DNA of 7,084 nt, from positions 1 through 7,084 of the forward strand of contig PEUP01000080.1 of NCBI GenBank assembly GCA_002780705.1. Reading direction: 5' to 3'. A model generated the notes under the pieces. The model was not told the origin of the DNA, did no database searches, and worked only from the letters and a program-made list of their open reading frames with translations. Of the stretch, positions 1 through 6,581 are shown one piece after another. The number at the start of each line of letters is the position of its first letter. The first letter of the stretch is position 1. The DNA comes from Elusimicrobia bacterium CG03_land_8_20_14_0_80_50_18 (GTDB taxonomy: Bacteria; CG03). A program made the position numbers and the translations under genes.

Positions 1-122
1 GAATTGGCTCTCTATCACACCTTAGGCGCTCTTCCGGAACCGCAGGTTACCCACAGATTCTGGTGAAGAGCCAAAAAAGAGAAATCGTGTTGACAAATTT
101 TCGTAAGGGCAGGGCAGTATGA
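1..122 (+). CDS. 3' end of an unrecognised upstream gene (partial)
   Basis: The reading frame that begins at base 3 stays open from the window edge to a TGA at 120-122 and ends in REIVLTNFRKGRAV. Its stop overlaps the ATG of the formyltransferase gene as ATGA (119-122). The same junction occurs at two later genes here, which is the main reason for preferring this frame over the competing frame 1, which stops at 64-66. Only about 39 residues are visible, rich in Arg, Lys and Ser with no membrane segment, and I do not recognise a family. It is probably the preceding member of the same operon. In Arn-like pathways a deacetylase or a sugar-modifying enzyme would be a natural neighbour, but nothing in this tail shows that. 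The open frame is short enough to have arisen by chance. Confidence 0.5.
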   Translation, partial: IGSLSHLRRSSGTAGYPQILVKSQKREIVLTNFRKGRAV

Positions 123-892
123 GAATACTGATAATAGCAGAGAATGAGCATTTTTTTATCCCGGATATGATAAGAGAATTTCTTGATATATGCGGCGAAG
201 ACATAGTGGGAATAGCTATTGCTGACGATCCGGTGCTCAAGCCCTTGGAAATTCTTCAATGGAAATACAGGAGTTTCCGGAAAAAAACAGCTATTATGAC
301 CTCTTACGATATGTTCAAACTTTCGTGCCGGCTTCTGAAAATGTACATCAACGGCATTTTTACGCGAAGGCTTCCAACGCTTAGAGCCGTAGCCGCTGAA
401 AAGGGAATAGCGTGTTTTCATTTAAAAAATGTGAATTCGCCCGTATCATTATCCAAAATCAAAAACATTGAACCGGACCTGATAATATCAGTACAGGACC
501 ATATCTTTGGCAAGGAACTTCTTGAAATACCCAAGCTCGGGTGCATTAACAAGCACGCGGCCCTTCTCCCTGAATACAAGGGCGTTTGGCCGGTGTTTTG
601 GGCAATGTTGAATAATGAAAGTCAGACCGGGCTTACCATACATTGGATTGATAGCGGCGTTGACACCGGCAGAATCATTGTTCAGCGGCCAGTGCCTATA
701 AACCAGGGAGATAGCATGTATGATTTATACAGGAAAATATTTGCCTTGTGCGCCGTGTCGCTGAATGAAGCTGTTGCGATGATTAAAGAAAATCCATCGG
801 GGGGTACGGTTCAGCGCAAAGGCTGTTATTTTTCGTTCCCGGATAGGGCATCAGTGTTACGATTCAGGCAAAAAGGGGATAGTGTAATATGA
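119..892 (+). CDS. Formyltransferase family protein, probably a sugar N-formyltransferase
   Basis: This 257-residue protein has the formyl-transferase fold used by GART, Fmt and ArnA-N, which moves a formyl group from 10-formyltetrahydrofolate to an amine. The catalytic triad is present: Asn144 and His146 in INKHAALLPEYKG, and Asp182 in HWIDSGVDTG. The His-to-Asp spacing of 36 matches that of E. coli GART (His108, Asp144). The LLPEYKG and DTGRI motifs are typical. A C-terminal stretch around residues 230-252 (GCYFSFPDRASVLRFRQ) replaces the RNA-binding domain of methionyl-tRNA formyltransferase. With a length below Fmt's roughly 310 residues, this argues against initiator-tRNA formylation. 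The enzyme should be cytoplasmic. The start is supported by a purine-rich AAGGG at 105-109 and by the ATGA overlap with the upstream frame. The downstream gene also overlaps by ATGA (889-892). An amino sugar acceptor, nucleotide- or lipid-linked, is inferred from the glycosyltransferase neighbours. The exact substrate is unknown. Confidence 0.85.
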   Translation: MRILIIAENEHFFIPDMIREFLDICGEDIVGIAIADDPVLKPLEILQWKYRSFRKKTAIMTSYDMFKLSCRLLKMYINGIFTRRLPTLRAVAAEKGIACFHLKNVNSPVSLSKIKNIEPDLIISVQDHIFGKELLEIPKLGCINKHAALLPEYKGVWPVFWAMLNNESQTGLTIHWIDSGVDTGRIIVQRPVPINQGDSMYDLYRKIFALCAVSLNEAVAMIKENPSGGTVQRKGCYFSFPDRASVLRFRQKGDSVI

Positions 893-3111
893 GCAAGATG
901 GCATTTTTGAAATCAGCGGGAAAGATTATAGCGGCAGCGTTTTCCGTTGCTGTTTTTGTATATGCCCGGGGTGGCGGCAACTTTCCGCTACTTCTTTTTT
1001 GCTTCACATCTTTTCTGCTGTTTTTCTGGGTCATATATTCAAAATCAATGAGCGGGGGACAATCAACTTTCTTTGAGACATTAAAGCAGGACTCCAATAC
1101 CTATCTCCCCGCGCTCCTGCTTCTGTTGTTTTTAGTTACAGTTCTCTTGAGGACTGATCGCTACAGAGGAGCCTTTATGGAGTATTATGCTTACGCCTTC
1201 GTCATAACATTTAGTGTCGCGGGCATAGCGTCTTTGAAGATCTTGACCGGCAAAAATGCTTCGGTTCAACGCTTGGCAACGCCGCTTATCCTTTTAGCCG
1301 TGGGTGCCGCGTTCCTATTTTACTATCGTTATTTAATGCTGAGCCACTATGCTTTTTCCGAGGACTCGTGGTATTATCATAATCTTATCTGGAATATTTC
1401 TAAATTGAATTTTCAGCATTCGGGAAGCGATTTGGATATCGTGACCAGCATTTTTTCAACACACATGAGCTTATTCGCCTTTCCGCTGGCTTTTATTTAT
1501 TCATTTTTCAGGGATATAAGGACGCTTGTTTTCATGCAGTCTCTTGTCCTCGCGCTAGGTATAGTGCCGGTATGGTTTTATGCGGCCAGAAGCATGAAGA
1601 ACTGCTGGGCGGGCATTGCGTTCGCTTTAGCGTATGTTCTGCATCCGGCTATTCAATTCGGCCACTTTTGGGGAATCACCCTGGATATGTTTGGCGTTGT
1701 TTTTTTAACGGGGGCGCTATATTTTTTATTTTCTGATAAGCTCAAAGCATTCTTCGTGTGTTGTTTGCTAACGATAGCATGTAAAGAAATATTTGCCGTG
1801 ATAATAGCGCCCCTCGGTATTTATGTTTTCATTGTAAGGCGGGAAAAGAAGGTTGGATTATGGCTGTTCGTCTCGTCTACGCTTTATTTTTTAATCGCGA
1901 TGCAGATAGCTTCGTATATGGGCAAGGGGATAGATGTTCACGGCTTTTTCAAGGAAACGCTTTGGTATTTAGCAAGCCATCCCGCCGCTATGCTCAGACA
2001 TTATCTCGATCCCAGACGGCTTGACACAGTGATCAAGCTTCTCGCTCCCTTGGGGTTTTTAAGTCTTGTCAGGCCTGGCCTGCTGCTTGTGGGCTTGCCG
2101 TTTCTGCTGATATCTTTTCTGGACCCCAGTTTTTATCTGCTTGACAGCTACAGATTTTCTCCCATGGCGCCGTTAATAATTTTTTCTGCGATCAATGCTG
2201 TTGTGTATATCAGAAAAAAAACGGCAGATGCCATGCTGTTTCAGTCCATGTTGGTTTATTTGGCGATTGTCAGCACGGCAAGTTATTATTTTTACAACCC
2301 ATTTATTTTTTTTAAGCAATACTATAAGGGCAGGTTTGCAAAGAGCGCGCATTTTGAAGCAGTTGCTAAAATCGCGAATACTGTGCCGGAAGATGCGTCT
2401 CTGTCGGTATCAAGCGCCTTAAGGGGTATGTTCGCCAGAAGACGGGAAATATACATATTCCCCAGAGGTCCCGTGTCAGAGAAATATAGCAAATTATTCA
2501 ATCTCCCCGAGTACAAACACTCTTTTGTGCGTGATGCAGATTATGTGGTGGTTGATCTTACATACCCGCACAGTTTGTGCGGAGGTCATGAAAACGAGTA
2601 TTTGAGGGAATTGCTTGATGGCCCCGATTACGGCGTTTTACACTATTTTGACGGTTTGATTGTTTTTAAAAAGGGTCACCAGGGACGGTTTCAGGACTTT
2701 GTTACAGTTGAAGATACGCCGGCGATTGAGAATATCTTTAATAAGGATTTGTCAGAATCTCTAAATTTCATGGGCTATAATATTGAGCGCGAAAAGGCGT
2801 TTAAAGGGCAGACAGTTTATATGGAATATTTCCTGCGGGTAAAGTCGCCAATTTTTGAGAAATATAGATTGGCGCTGACATTTAAGAGACCTGGCTATAG
2901 AGATATCAATATCATCCATGAACCCTTTAGAGGGATGTATTCTTCTGACAAATGGGGAGCAGGTGTTGTCTTAAGAGATCATGTGGCGGTGGGGCTTGAT
3001 GATAATTTTTCTATTTTAAGTGTTCCGTATAGCATGGATATAGTTCTGCTTGAAGAAACAGGTGTTGCGTCAGGCCTCGGTGAGTTTTTGGTTTTGCCGC
3101 GCTTCAGATAG
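889..3111 (+). CDS. DUF2079 multi-pass membrane protein, GT-C-like, with extra C-terminal beta-rich domain
   Basis: This 740-residue inner-membrane protein has roughly 12-14 hydrophobic segments between residues 10 and 470. The DUF2079 family pattern is visible in order: an acidic first loop (SEDSWYYHNLIWN, about 157-169), THMSLFAFPLAF (191-202), LALGIVPVWFYAARS (221-235), AYVLHPAIQ (248-256) with WGITLDMFG just after it, and CKEIFAVIIAPLGIYVF (298-314). DUF2079 proteins are predicted GT-C-fold glycosyltransferases using polyprenyl-phosphate sugars; most are uncharacterised. Asp159 and Glu158 are candidate catalytic acids, by analogy only. Residues about 475-597 form the soluble domain usual for the family (VPEDASLSVSS, DADYVVVDL, FDGLIVFKKG). 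Residues about 605-740 add a beta-rich module resembling those at the C-termini of some bacterial GT-C proteins. Translation starts at the ATGA overlap behind AAGGGG (873-878). By eye the gene is AT-richer than those from 3162 on. Family assignment is firm; donor and acceptor are not known. Confidence 0.82.
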   Translation: MSKMAFLKSAGKIIAAAFSVAVFVYARGGGNFPLLLFCFTSFLLFFWVIYSKSMSGGQSTFFETLKQDSNTYLPALLLLLFLVTVLLRTDRYRGAFMEYYAYAFVITFSVAGIASLKILTGKNASVQRLATPLILLAVGAAFLFYYRYLMLSHYAFSEDSWYYHNLIWNISKLNFQHSGSDLDIVTSIFSTHMSLFAFPLAFIYSFFRDIRTLVFMQSLVLALGIVPVWFYAARSMKNCWAGIAFALAYVLHPAIQFGHFWGITLDMFGVVFLTGALYFLFSDKLKAFFVCCLLTIACKEIFAVIIAPLGIYVFIVRREKKVGLWLFVSSTLYFLIAMQIASYMGKGIDVHGFFKETLWYLASHPAAMLRHYLDPRRLDTVIKLLAPLGFLSLVRPGLLLVGLPFLLISFLDPSFYLLDSYRFSPMAPLIIFSAINAVVYIRKKTADAMLFQSMLVYLAIVSTASYYFYNPFIFFKQYYKGRFAKSAHFEAVAKIANTVPEDASLSVSSALRGMFARRREIYIFPRGPVSEKYSKLFNLPEYKHSFVRDADYVVVDLTYPHSLCGGHENEYLRELLDGPDYGVLHYFDGLIVFKKGHQGRFQDFVTVEDTPAIENIFNKDLSESLNFMGYNIEREKAFKGQTVYMEYFLRVKSPIFEKYRLALTFKRPGYRDINIIHEPFRGMYSSDKWGAGVVLRDHVAVGLDDNFSILSVPYSMDIVLLEETGVASGLGEFLVLPRFR

Positions 3112-3114
3112 ATA

Positions 3115-3134
3115 ATGGCAAAGAGAATTGCCGT
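3115..3134 (+). other. Small stem-loop in the only intra-operon gap
   Basis: ATGGCAA (3115-3121) can pair with TTGCCGT (3128-3134) around the six-base loop AGAGAA, including one T-G wobble. It lies in the 50-base space between the DUF2079 stop and the glycosyltransferase start. No T-run follows, so it is not an intrinsic terminator. It could affect translation or mRNA stability between the two halves of the operon, or be chance pairing. The gap also holds the ribosome binding site AAGGTG (3151-3156), five bases before the ATG at 3162. Confidence 0.3.
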
Positions 3135-3161
3135 CATAAGACAGGTGCTCAAGGTGTTAAT

Positions 3162-3845
3162 ATGAAAGTTTCGGTTGTTATTCCTTTTTACAACGAAGAG
3201 AAATATATCGGGCAAATAGCCGGGAAAGTGCTGGCGCGCCCTGAGGTGGGGGAGCTTATCGCCGCGGATGACGGGTCTAGCGACGGCAGTTTGAGGACGA
3301 TTGAAGCGATCGCGGCGAAAGACAAGCGGCTGAAAATCACGCGGCTTGAGAAGAATTCGGGAAAGGGCGCCGCCGTTAGGCAAGCCCTGAAGAGCGTGAC
3401 AGGGGATATCGTAATAATCCAGGATGCCGATATTGAATATGACCCGGATGATTACCCCATGTTACTTGAGCCATTTAATGACCCCGCGACAAAAGTGGTT
3501 TACGGTTCCCGCCTTCTGAAAAAACACAACGGCATCTCATATTTTTCCTTCGCGCTGGGGGGGATAGTCCTCACGTTGATAACGAATATCCTTTACGGCG
3601 TGAGGATAACGGATGAGCCGACGGGATATAAGGTTTTTCGCGCTGATGTGCTGAAAAGCCTGTTTTTATGCAGCATGGGTTTTGAATTTTGCCCTGAAGT
3701 TACTGCTAAAATAATCAAAAAAGGGGTAAAGATACATGAGGTTCCTATTTCCTATTCTCCGCGAAAGATATATCAGGGGAAAAAAATAAGATTCCGTGAC
3801 GGGATTATTGCTATCTGGACATTACTTAAATACAGATTTTCATGA
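3162..3845 (+). CDS. Family 2 glycosyltransferase, polyprenyl-phosphate hexose synthase type
   Basis: This 227-residue GT-A fold enzyme is predicted to transfer a sugar from a nucleotide donor to polyprenyl (undecaprenyl) phosphate at the cytoplasmic membrane face. The motifs run in family order: VSVVIPFYNEE (3-13), ADDGSSDGS (35-43), NSGKGAAVRQA (65-75), the metal-binding DAD (88-90) within QDADIEYDPDDYP, VVYGSR (112-117), TDEPTGYKVFR (150-160), FEFCPEVTAKI (174-184), and VPISYSPRKIYQGKKIRFRDG (194-214). The ending WTLLKYRF is characteristic of Dpm1-like bacterial enzymes. The length is typical of the catalytic domain alone; the C-terminal transmembrane pair of ArnC/GtrB-type proteins is absent. 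The start is well placed behind AAGGTG at 3151-3156. The stop overlaps the radical SAM gene as ATGA. It is the likely source of lipid-linked sugar for the GT-C proteins on either side. Mannose, glucose or an amino sugar are all possible. Confidence 0.9.
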   Translation: MKVSVVIPFYNEEKYIGQIAGKVLARPEVGELIAADDGSSDGSLRTIEAIAAKDKRLKITRLEKNSGKGAAVRQALKSVTGDIVIIQDADIEYDPDDYPMLLEPFNDPATKVVYGSRLLKKHNGISYFSFALGGIVLTLITNILYGVRITDEPTGYKVFRADVLKSLFLCSMGFEFCPEVTAKIIKKGVKIHEVPISYSPRKIYQGKKIRFRDGIIAIWTLLKYRFS

Positions 3846-5251
3846 GCAAAAATACGAAAGTTCTTCTCATAGACCCGCCGTGGGAAATAGAATCCGCCCA
3901 CAATATATGGAAAAACATAGGCAGCTGTCTGCCCAGCCTTGGACTCGCTTATATAGCGGCATATCTTGAAAGGGCGGGATTTACCGTCAGGATAATAGAT
4001 TGCACCGCCGAAAGGATAGGGCTGCGCTCGCTTGAAAAACTTTTCAGTTTAATGTCTCCGCCTGCGTATATAGGATTAACTGCCACGACGCCCCTTATTA
4101 AAAACGCTTTTCTGATAGCGGAGATGGCCAGACGCTATTTTCCGTCGGCAAAGATTGTCTTTGGCGGGGTTCATCCGACAGTGGAAACGGAGGAATCTCT
4201 GAGCCATCCGGCTGTTGACGCCGTTGTGCGGGGTGAGGGGGAAGAAACATTCCTTGAGGTGGTCAAAGGGATTCCTTTTAAGGATATCAGCGGGCTTTCT
4301 TATAAACAGGACGGAGTTTTTCATCACAATGTGTCCCGGCCTTTGATCGGCGACCTTAATAAAATACCTTCTCCGGCATATCATCTTCTCCCGATGAAAA
4401 AATATTATCCCGCGATAGGCTCTTACCGCAAATTGCCGGCTATGAGTATTTTTGCCACGCGCGGCTGCCCGGGGCGCTGCACCTTCTGTTACAGAACTTT
4501 TTCCGGCAAGGTGCGCAAGCGTTCCGCCGAAAACATCGTCAGAGAGGTGGAGCTCCTTTACAGGAATTACGGGATCAGAGAGATCGCTTTTTATGACGAT
4601 TCTTTCACGGCTTTCAAGGATGTCGTTTTCAGCTTCTGCCGCCTGCTTGAGGAAAAGAAACTGAATATAAGCTGGTCATGTTTTACCCGCGCGGATCTTG
4701 TCAACAAAAAACTCCTGCTGGCTATGAAAAAAGCAGGGTGCCATCTGATACTTTTCGGCGTTGAGACTGCCGATGAAACGATAATGAAGAATATCAGAAA
4801 AAATATTTCGCTTGATAAGGTTGAAGAGAATGTCCAGTTCTGCCGCAGGATAGGTATAGATACCAGGGCCTCTTTTATGCTGGGTAATCAGGGCGAAACG
4901 GAGGAAAGTGTCAAGAAGACGATAGATTTTGCGCTTAAATTAAATCCCAGTCAGTTGCATTTTAATATAGCCACGGCTTATCCGGGGACAGAGCTTTATT
5001 CATGGGCGAAGGAGAAGGGCTATCTTCTCGACGAGAGCAGGTATGATTATAATATGTCAGATGTCAATCTCGGCCTTCCTGATATATCGCCCGGACAGCT
5101 CAAACATTATTACAATTATGCCCACAGGAAGTTTTATCTGAATCCGTCAACGGTTTTGAGCCACGCTTTAAGCTTGAGGACGATGACGCAGTTTTGGGAA
5201 TATGTCAGGGGCTTTATAGCCGTTCTGTATGTTTTTACGCACAAAAGATAA
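3842..5251 (+). CDS. B12-binding-domain radical SAM protein
   Basis: This 469-residue cytoplasmic enzyme has an N-terminal cobalamin-binding-like domain at about residues 5-140, with PSLGLAYIAAYLERAGF (31-47), FGGVHPT (107-113) and VRGEGEETF (129-137). The DxHxxG histidine motif of methionine synthase is not present; at the matching place there is DCTAERIG (53-60), as is common in this radical SAM class. The radical SAM core follows, with the [4Fe-4S] cysteines C209, C213 and C216 in RGCPGRCTFC. Further core motifs are YDDSFT (251-256), FGVETAD (305-311) and YPGTELY (380-386). A hydrophobic, possibly membrane-touching stretch lies near the C-terminus (FWEYVRGFIAVLYVF, 451-465). Family members perform methylations, cyclisations and other rearrangements of lipids, cofactors and natural products, so the reaction cannot be read from sequence. 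No clear Shine-Dalgarno precedes the ATG, so it probably depends on coupling through the ATGA overlap. Its position between a GT2 and a GT-C gene suggests it modifies the same glycan or lipid. Confidence 0.9.
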   Translation: MSKNTKVLLIDPPWEIESAHNIWKNIGSCLPSLGLAYIAAYLERAGFTVRIIDCTAERIGLRSLEKLFSLMSPPAYIGLTATTPLIKNAFLIAEMARRYFPSAKIVFGGVHPTVETEESLSHPAVDAVVRGEGEETFLEVVKGIPFKDISGLSYKQDGVFHHNVSRPLIGDLNKIPSPAYHLLPMKKYYPAIGSYRKLPAMSIFATRGCPGRCTFCYRTFSGKVRKRSAENIVREVELLYRNYGIREIAFYDDSFTAFKDVVFSFCRLLEEKKLNISWSCFTRADLVNKKLLLAMKKAGCHLILFGVETADETIMKNIRKNISLDKVEENVQFCRRIGIDTRASFMLGNQGETEESVKKTIDFALKLNPSQLHFNIATAYPGTELYSWAKEKGYLLDESRYDYNMSDVNLGLPDISPGQLKHYYNYAHRKFYLNPSTVLSHALSLRTMTQFWEYVRGFIAVLYVFTHKR

Positions 5252-6419
5252 ATATCTTCCGTGCATTGTGTTTGCGGCTTTCCTGCTTCGGGCTGTCTTC
5301 GCTTTGATGTATAAACATGATCTTTATCCCGATGAATACAGCTGGAACGCTTTGTCCGCCGCTTTACTTTCCGGAGAAGGTTTTCTGAATAATATGAGGC
5401 CCCCCGGATATATTGCCATGGCGGCCGCCGTTTATAAAATTTTCGGAGCAGGGAATTTTACGGCTCTGCGTCTGACGCAGGCTTTGCTCGGAGCTTTGCA
5501 AGTTGCCTTTGTTTACTTTTTAACGCTGAAAATATTCAAAAAAACGCTCAGCGCCCGTATAGCCGCCGGGCTCGCGGCGCTGTATCCCTATCTCATATTT
5601 TTTTCAGCGCGCATACTTTCGGAAACGCTTTATTCTTTCCTTATGACATCCGCGGCTTTTTATATTTATTCCATGGCGGATGAGAATGACTCCCTGGCCC
5701 ATTCTATCGCCGCGGGGGTGCTGGTTTCCTTAGCGGCGCTTACAAAGGCGACGATACTGGCTGTTTCCCCGTTCCTGATCGTATGGTTTGCGCTGAACAG
5801 GATCGCGCCTAAGAAAATTTTATTTTTTTTCTCGGCGGCGCTTCTTTGTGTCTCTCCATGGATACTCAGAAATTACCATAAATACGGAGGATTTGTTTCG
5901 GTGACACCGTCAGGGTCTTATTTTTTTCAGGCCTACAATTCTGAAACAATGCGGCTTGAGACTGAAACAAGGCAACTGAAAGAAGTCCGCTGGTACACGG
6001 ATGAGTATCAGGAGATAGCGGAATTGCCCGTTCTTGAGGCGGACAGAGAATACCGCAGAAGGGCGCTGTCCTTTATCAGGAATAATCCGCTCTCATCCGT
6101 GAAGCTCATGGCGATGAGATTTTCTCATTTCTGGCGTCTGTACCCCATAACAAATAATGTATTTCAGAAATCGGTCGCTTTTGCCACATCGGGGCCTGTT
6201 ATTTTGTTCGGTCTTGCCGGAATGATTCTTTCAATTTCTCTCTGGAAAAAAACCTTGTTGCTGATAGGGCTGATTTTTACATTTAACGCGGTTCACACGG
6301 TTTTTCTGTGCACTCTGCGCTACAGAATACCCATTGAGCCATTTTTTATGATTTTCGCCGCGTTTGCGGTTGAGAAATTTATAATGTCGCTGAAACAGCG
6401 CCGTTTGCGAAAGTCCTGA
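5229..6419 (+). CDS. ArnT/PMT-like GT-C membrane glycosyltransferase (GT39/GT83-related)
   Basis: This 396-residue integral membrane protein has about nine or ten hydrophobic segments. GT-C hallmarks are visible: the acidic pair Asp35-Glu36 in the first external loop (DLYPDEYSWN), RPPGY (57-61) with the following YKIFG, SARILSETLYSFL (126-138), AALTKAT (169-175), SPWILRNYHKYGGFV (209-223) and the C-terminal RYRIPIEPFFMIFAA (364-378). The family takes sugar from a polyprenyl-phosphate carrier and attaches it to a lipid, protein or glycan on the outer side of the membrane. The aspartate of the first loop is normally the key acid. A large non-membrane loop lies at about 213-317. It is shorter than ArnT (about 550 residues) and lacks its C-terminal soluble domain. 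The ATG at 5229 lies 23 bases inside the radical SAM gene. Its Shine-Dalgarno is poor (AGGGG at 5207-5211 is too distant), so coupled translation is likely. A shorter GTG start at codon 14 is possible but would cut into the first membrane helix. Confidence 0.87.
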   Translation: MFLRTKDKYLPCIVFAAFLLRAVFALMYKHDLYPDEYSWNALSAALLSGEGFLNNMRPPGYIAMAAAVYKIFGAGNFTALRLTQALLGALQVAFVYFLTLKIFKKTLSARIAAGLAALYPYLIFFSARILSETLYSFLMTSAAFYIYSMADENDSLAHSIAAGVLVSLAALTKATILAVSPFLIVWFALNRIAPKKILFFFSAALLCVSPWILRNYHKYGGFVSVTPSGSYFFQAYNSETMRLETETRQLKEVRWYTDEYQEIAELPVLEADREYRRRALSFIRNNPLSSVKLMAMRFSHFWRLYPITNNVFQKSVAFATSGPVILFGLAGMILSISLWKKTLLLIGLIFTFNAVHTVFLCTLRYRIPIEPFFMIFAAFAVEKFIMSLKQRRLRKS

Positions 6420-6581
6420 TTTTTCATCTGTGAATTTTTGAGAGCCTTTTCAGGGTGACAGATAAGGCGTTTTTTGATATTCTCTTTGTAAAAGAACGGA
6501 GATTGGGAATTGCCGGGCGATCATAGAAGCAAGAACAGCGACTGTTTATTAGAGTGTTGGGCTATATGGGGAGATGATTGA
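6420..6581. other. Intergenic region between the glycan operon and metF
   Basis: This 162-base stretch holds no convincing open frame, tRNA or repeat. Near its left end is a weak terminator-like hairpin, listed separately. At its right end GGGGAG (6568-6573) serves metF. Presumably the metF promoter lies between about 6480 and 6565, but I could not find a pair of well-spaced -35 and -10 boxes, so none is called. Confidence 0.6.
6444..6475 (+). terminator. Possible weak intrinsic terminator of the glycan operon
   Basis: GCCTT (6444-6448) pairs with AAGGC (6464-6468) across a 15-base loop, and one base later a run of six T (6470-6475) follows. Its place 25 bases after the last operon stop suits termination. 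The stem is only five pairs and the loop is long, so efficiency is doubtful. A competing pairing, ATCTGT (6426-6431) with ACAGAT (6458-6463), overlaps the loop and would give an alternative fold. Confidence 0.4.

Noticed and set aside
1..66. Frame 1 open from the left edge to a TGA at 64-66
   Set aside because: It is only 21 codons, and the alternative frame that ends in the ATGA overlap fits the operon's style better. I cannot exclude it fully.
90..95. Perfect TTGACA -35-like hexamer before the formyltransferase gene
   Set aside because: No -10-like hexamer lies 16-19 bases downstream (the positions read GGCAGT or similar), and the place is within the probable upstream coding frame.
119..892. 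Methionyl-tRNA formyltransferase (fmt) or purine GART (purN)
   Set aside because: The C-terminal tRNA-binding domain of Fmt is missing, the surrounding genes are glycosyltransferases, and the sequence after residue 230 is unlike either enzyme.
2979..3383. Antisense open frame spanning the DUF2079 and GT2 junction
   Set aside because: It lies opposite two well-supported genes, its translation looks like no known family, and it has no plausible ribosome binding site. The other antisense frames (47-421, 864-1097, 2322-2516, 4076-4384) were dropped for the same reason.
4452..4664. Plus-strand alternative-frame ORF inside the radical SAM gene
   Set aside because: It is Ala/Arg/Ser-rich shadow coding over the cysteine-motif region of a clearly real gene.
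5229..6419. Naming the GT-C gene arnT
   Set aside because: Only general GT-C motifs are shared. The protein is much shorter than ArnT, and no aminoarabinose-specific genes (arnB, full-length arnA, arnD) are visible.
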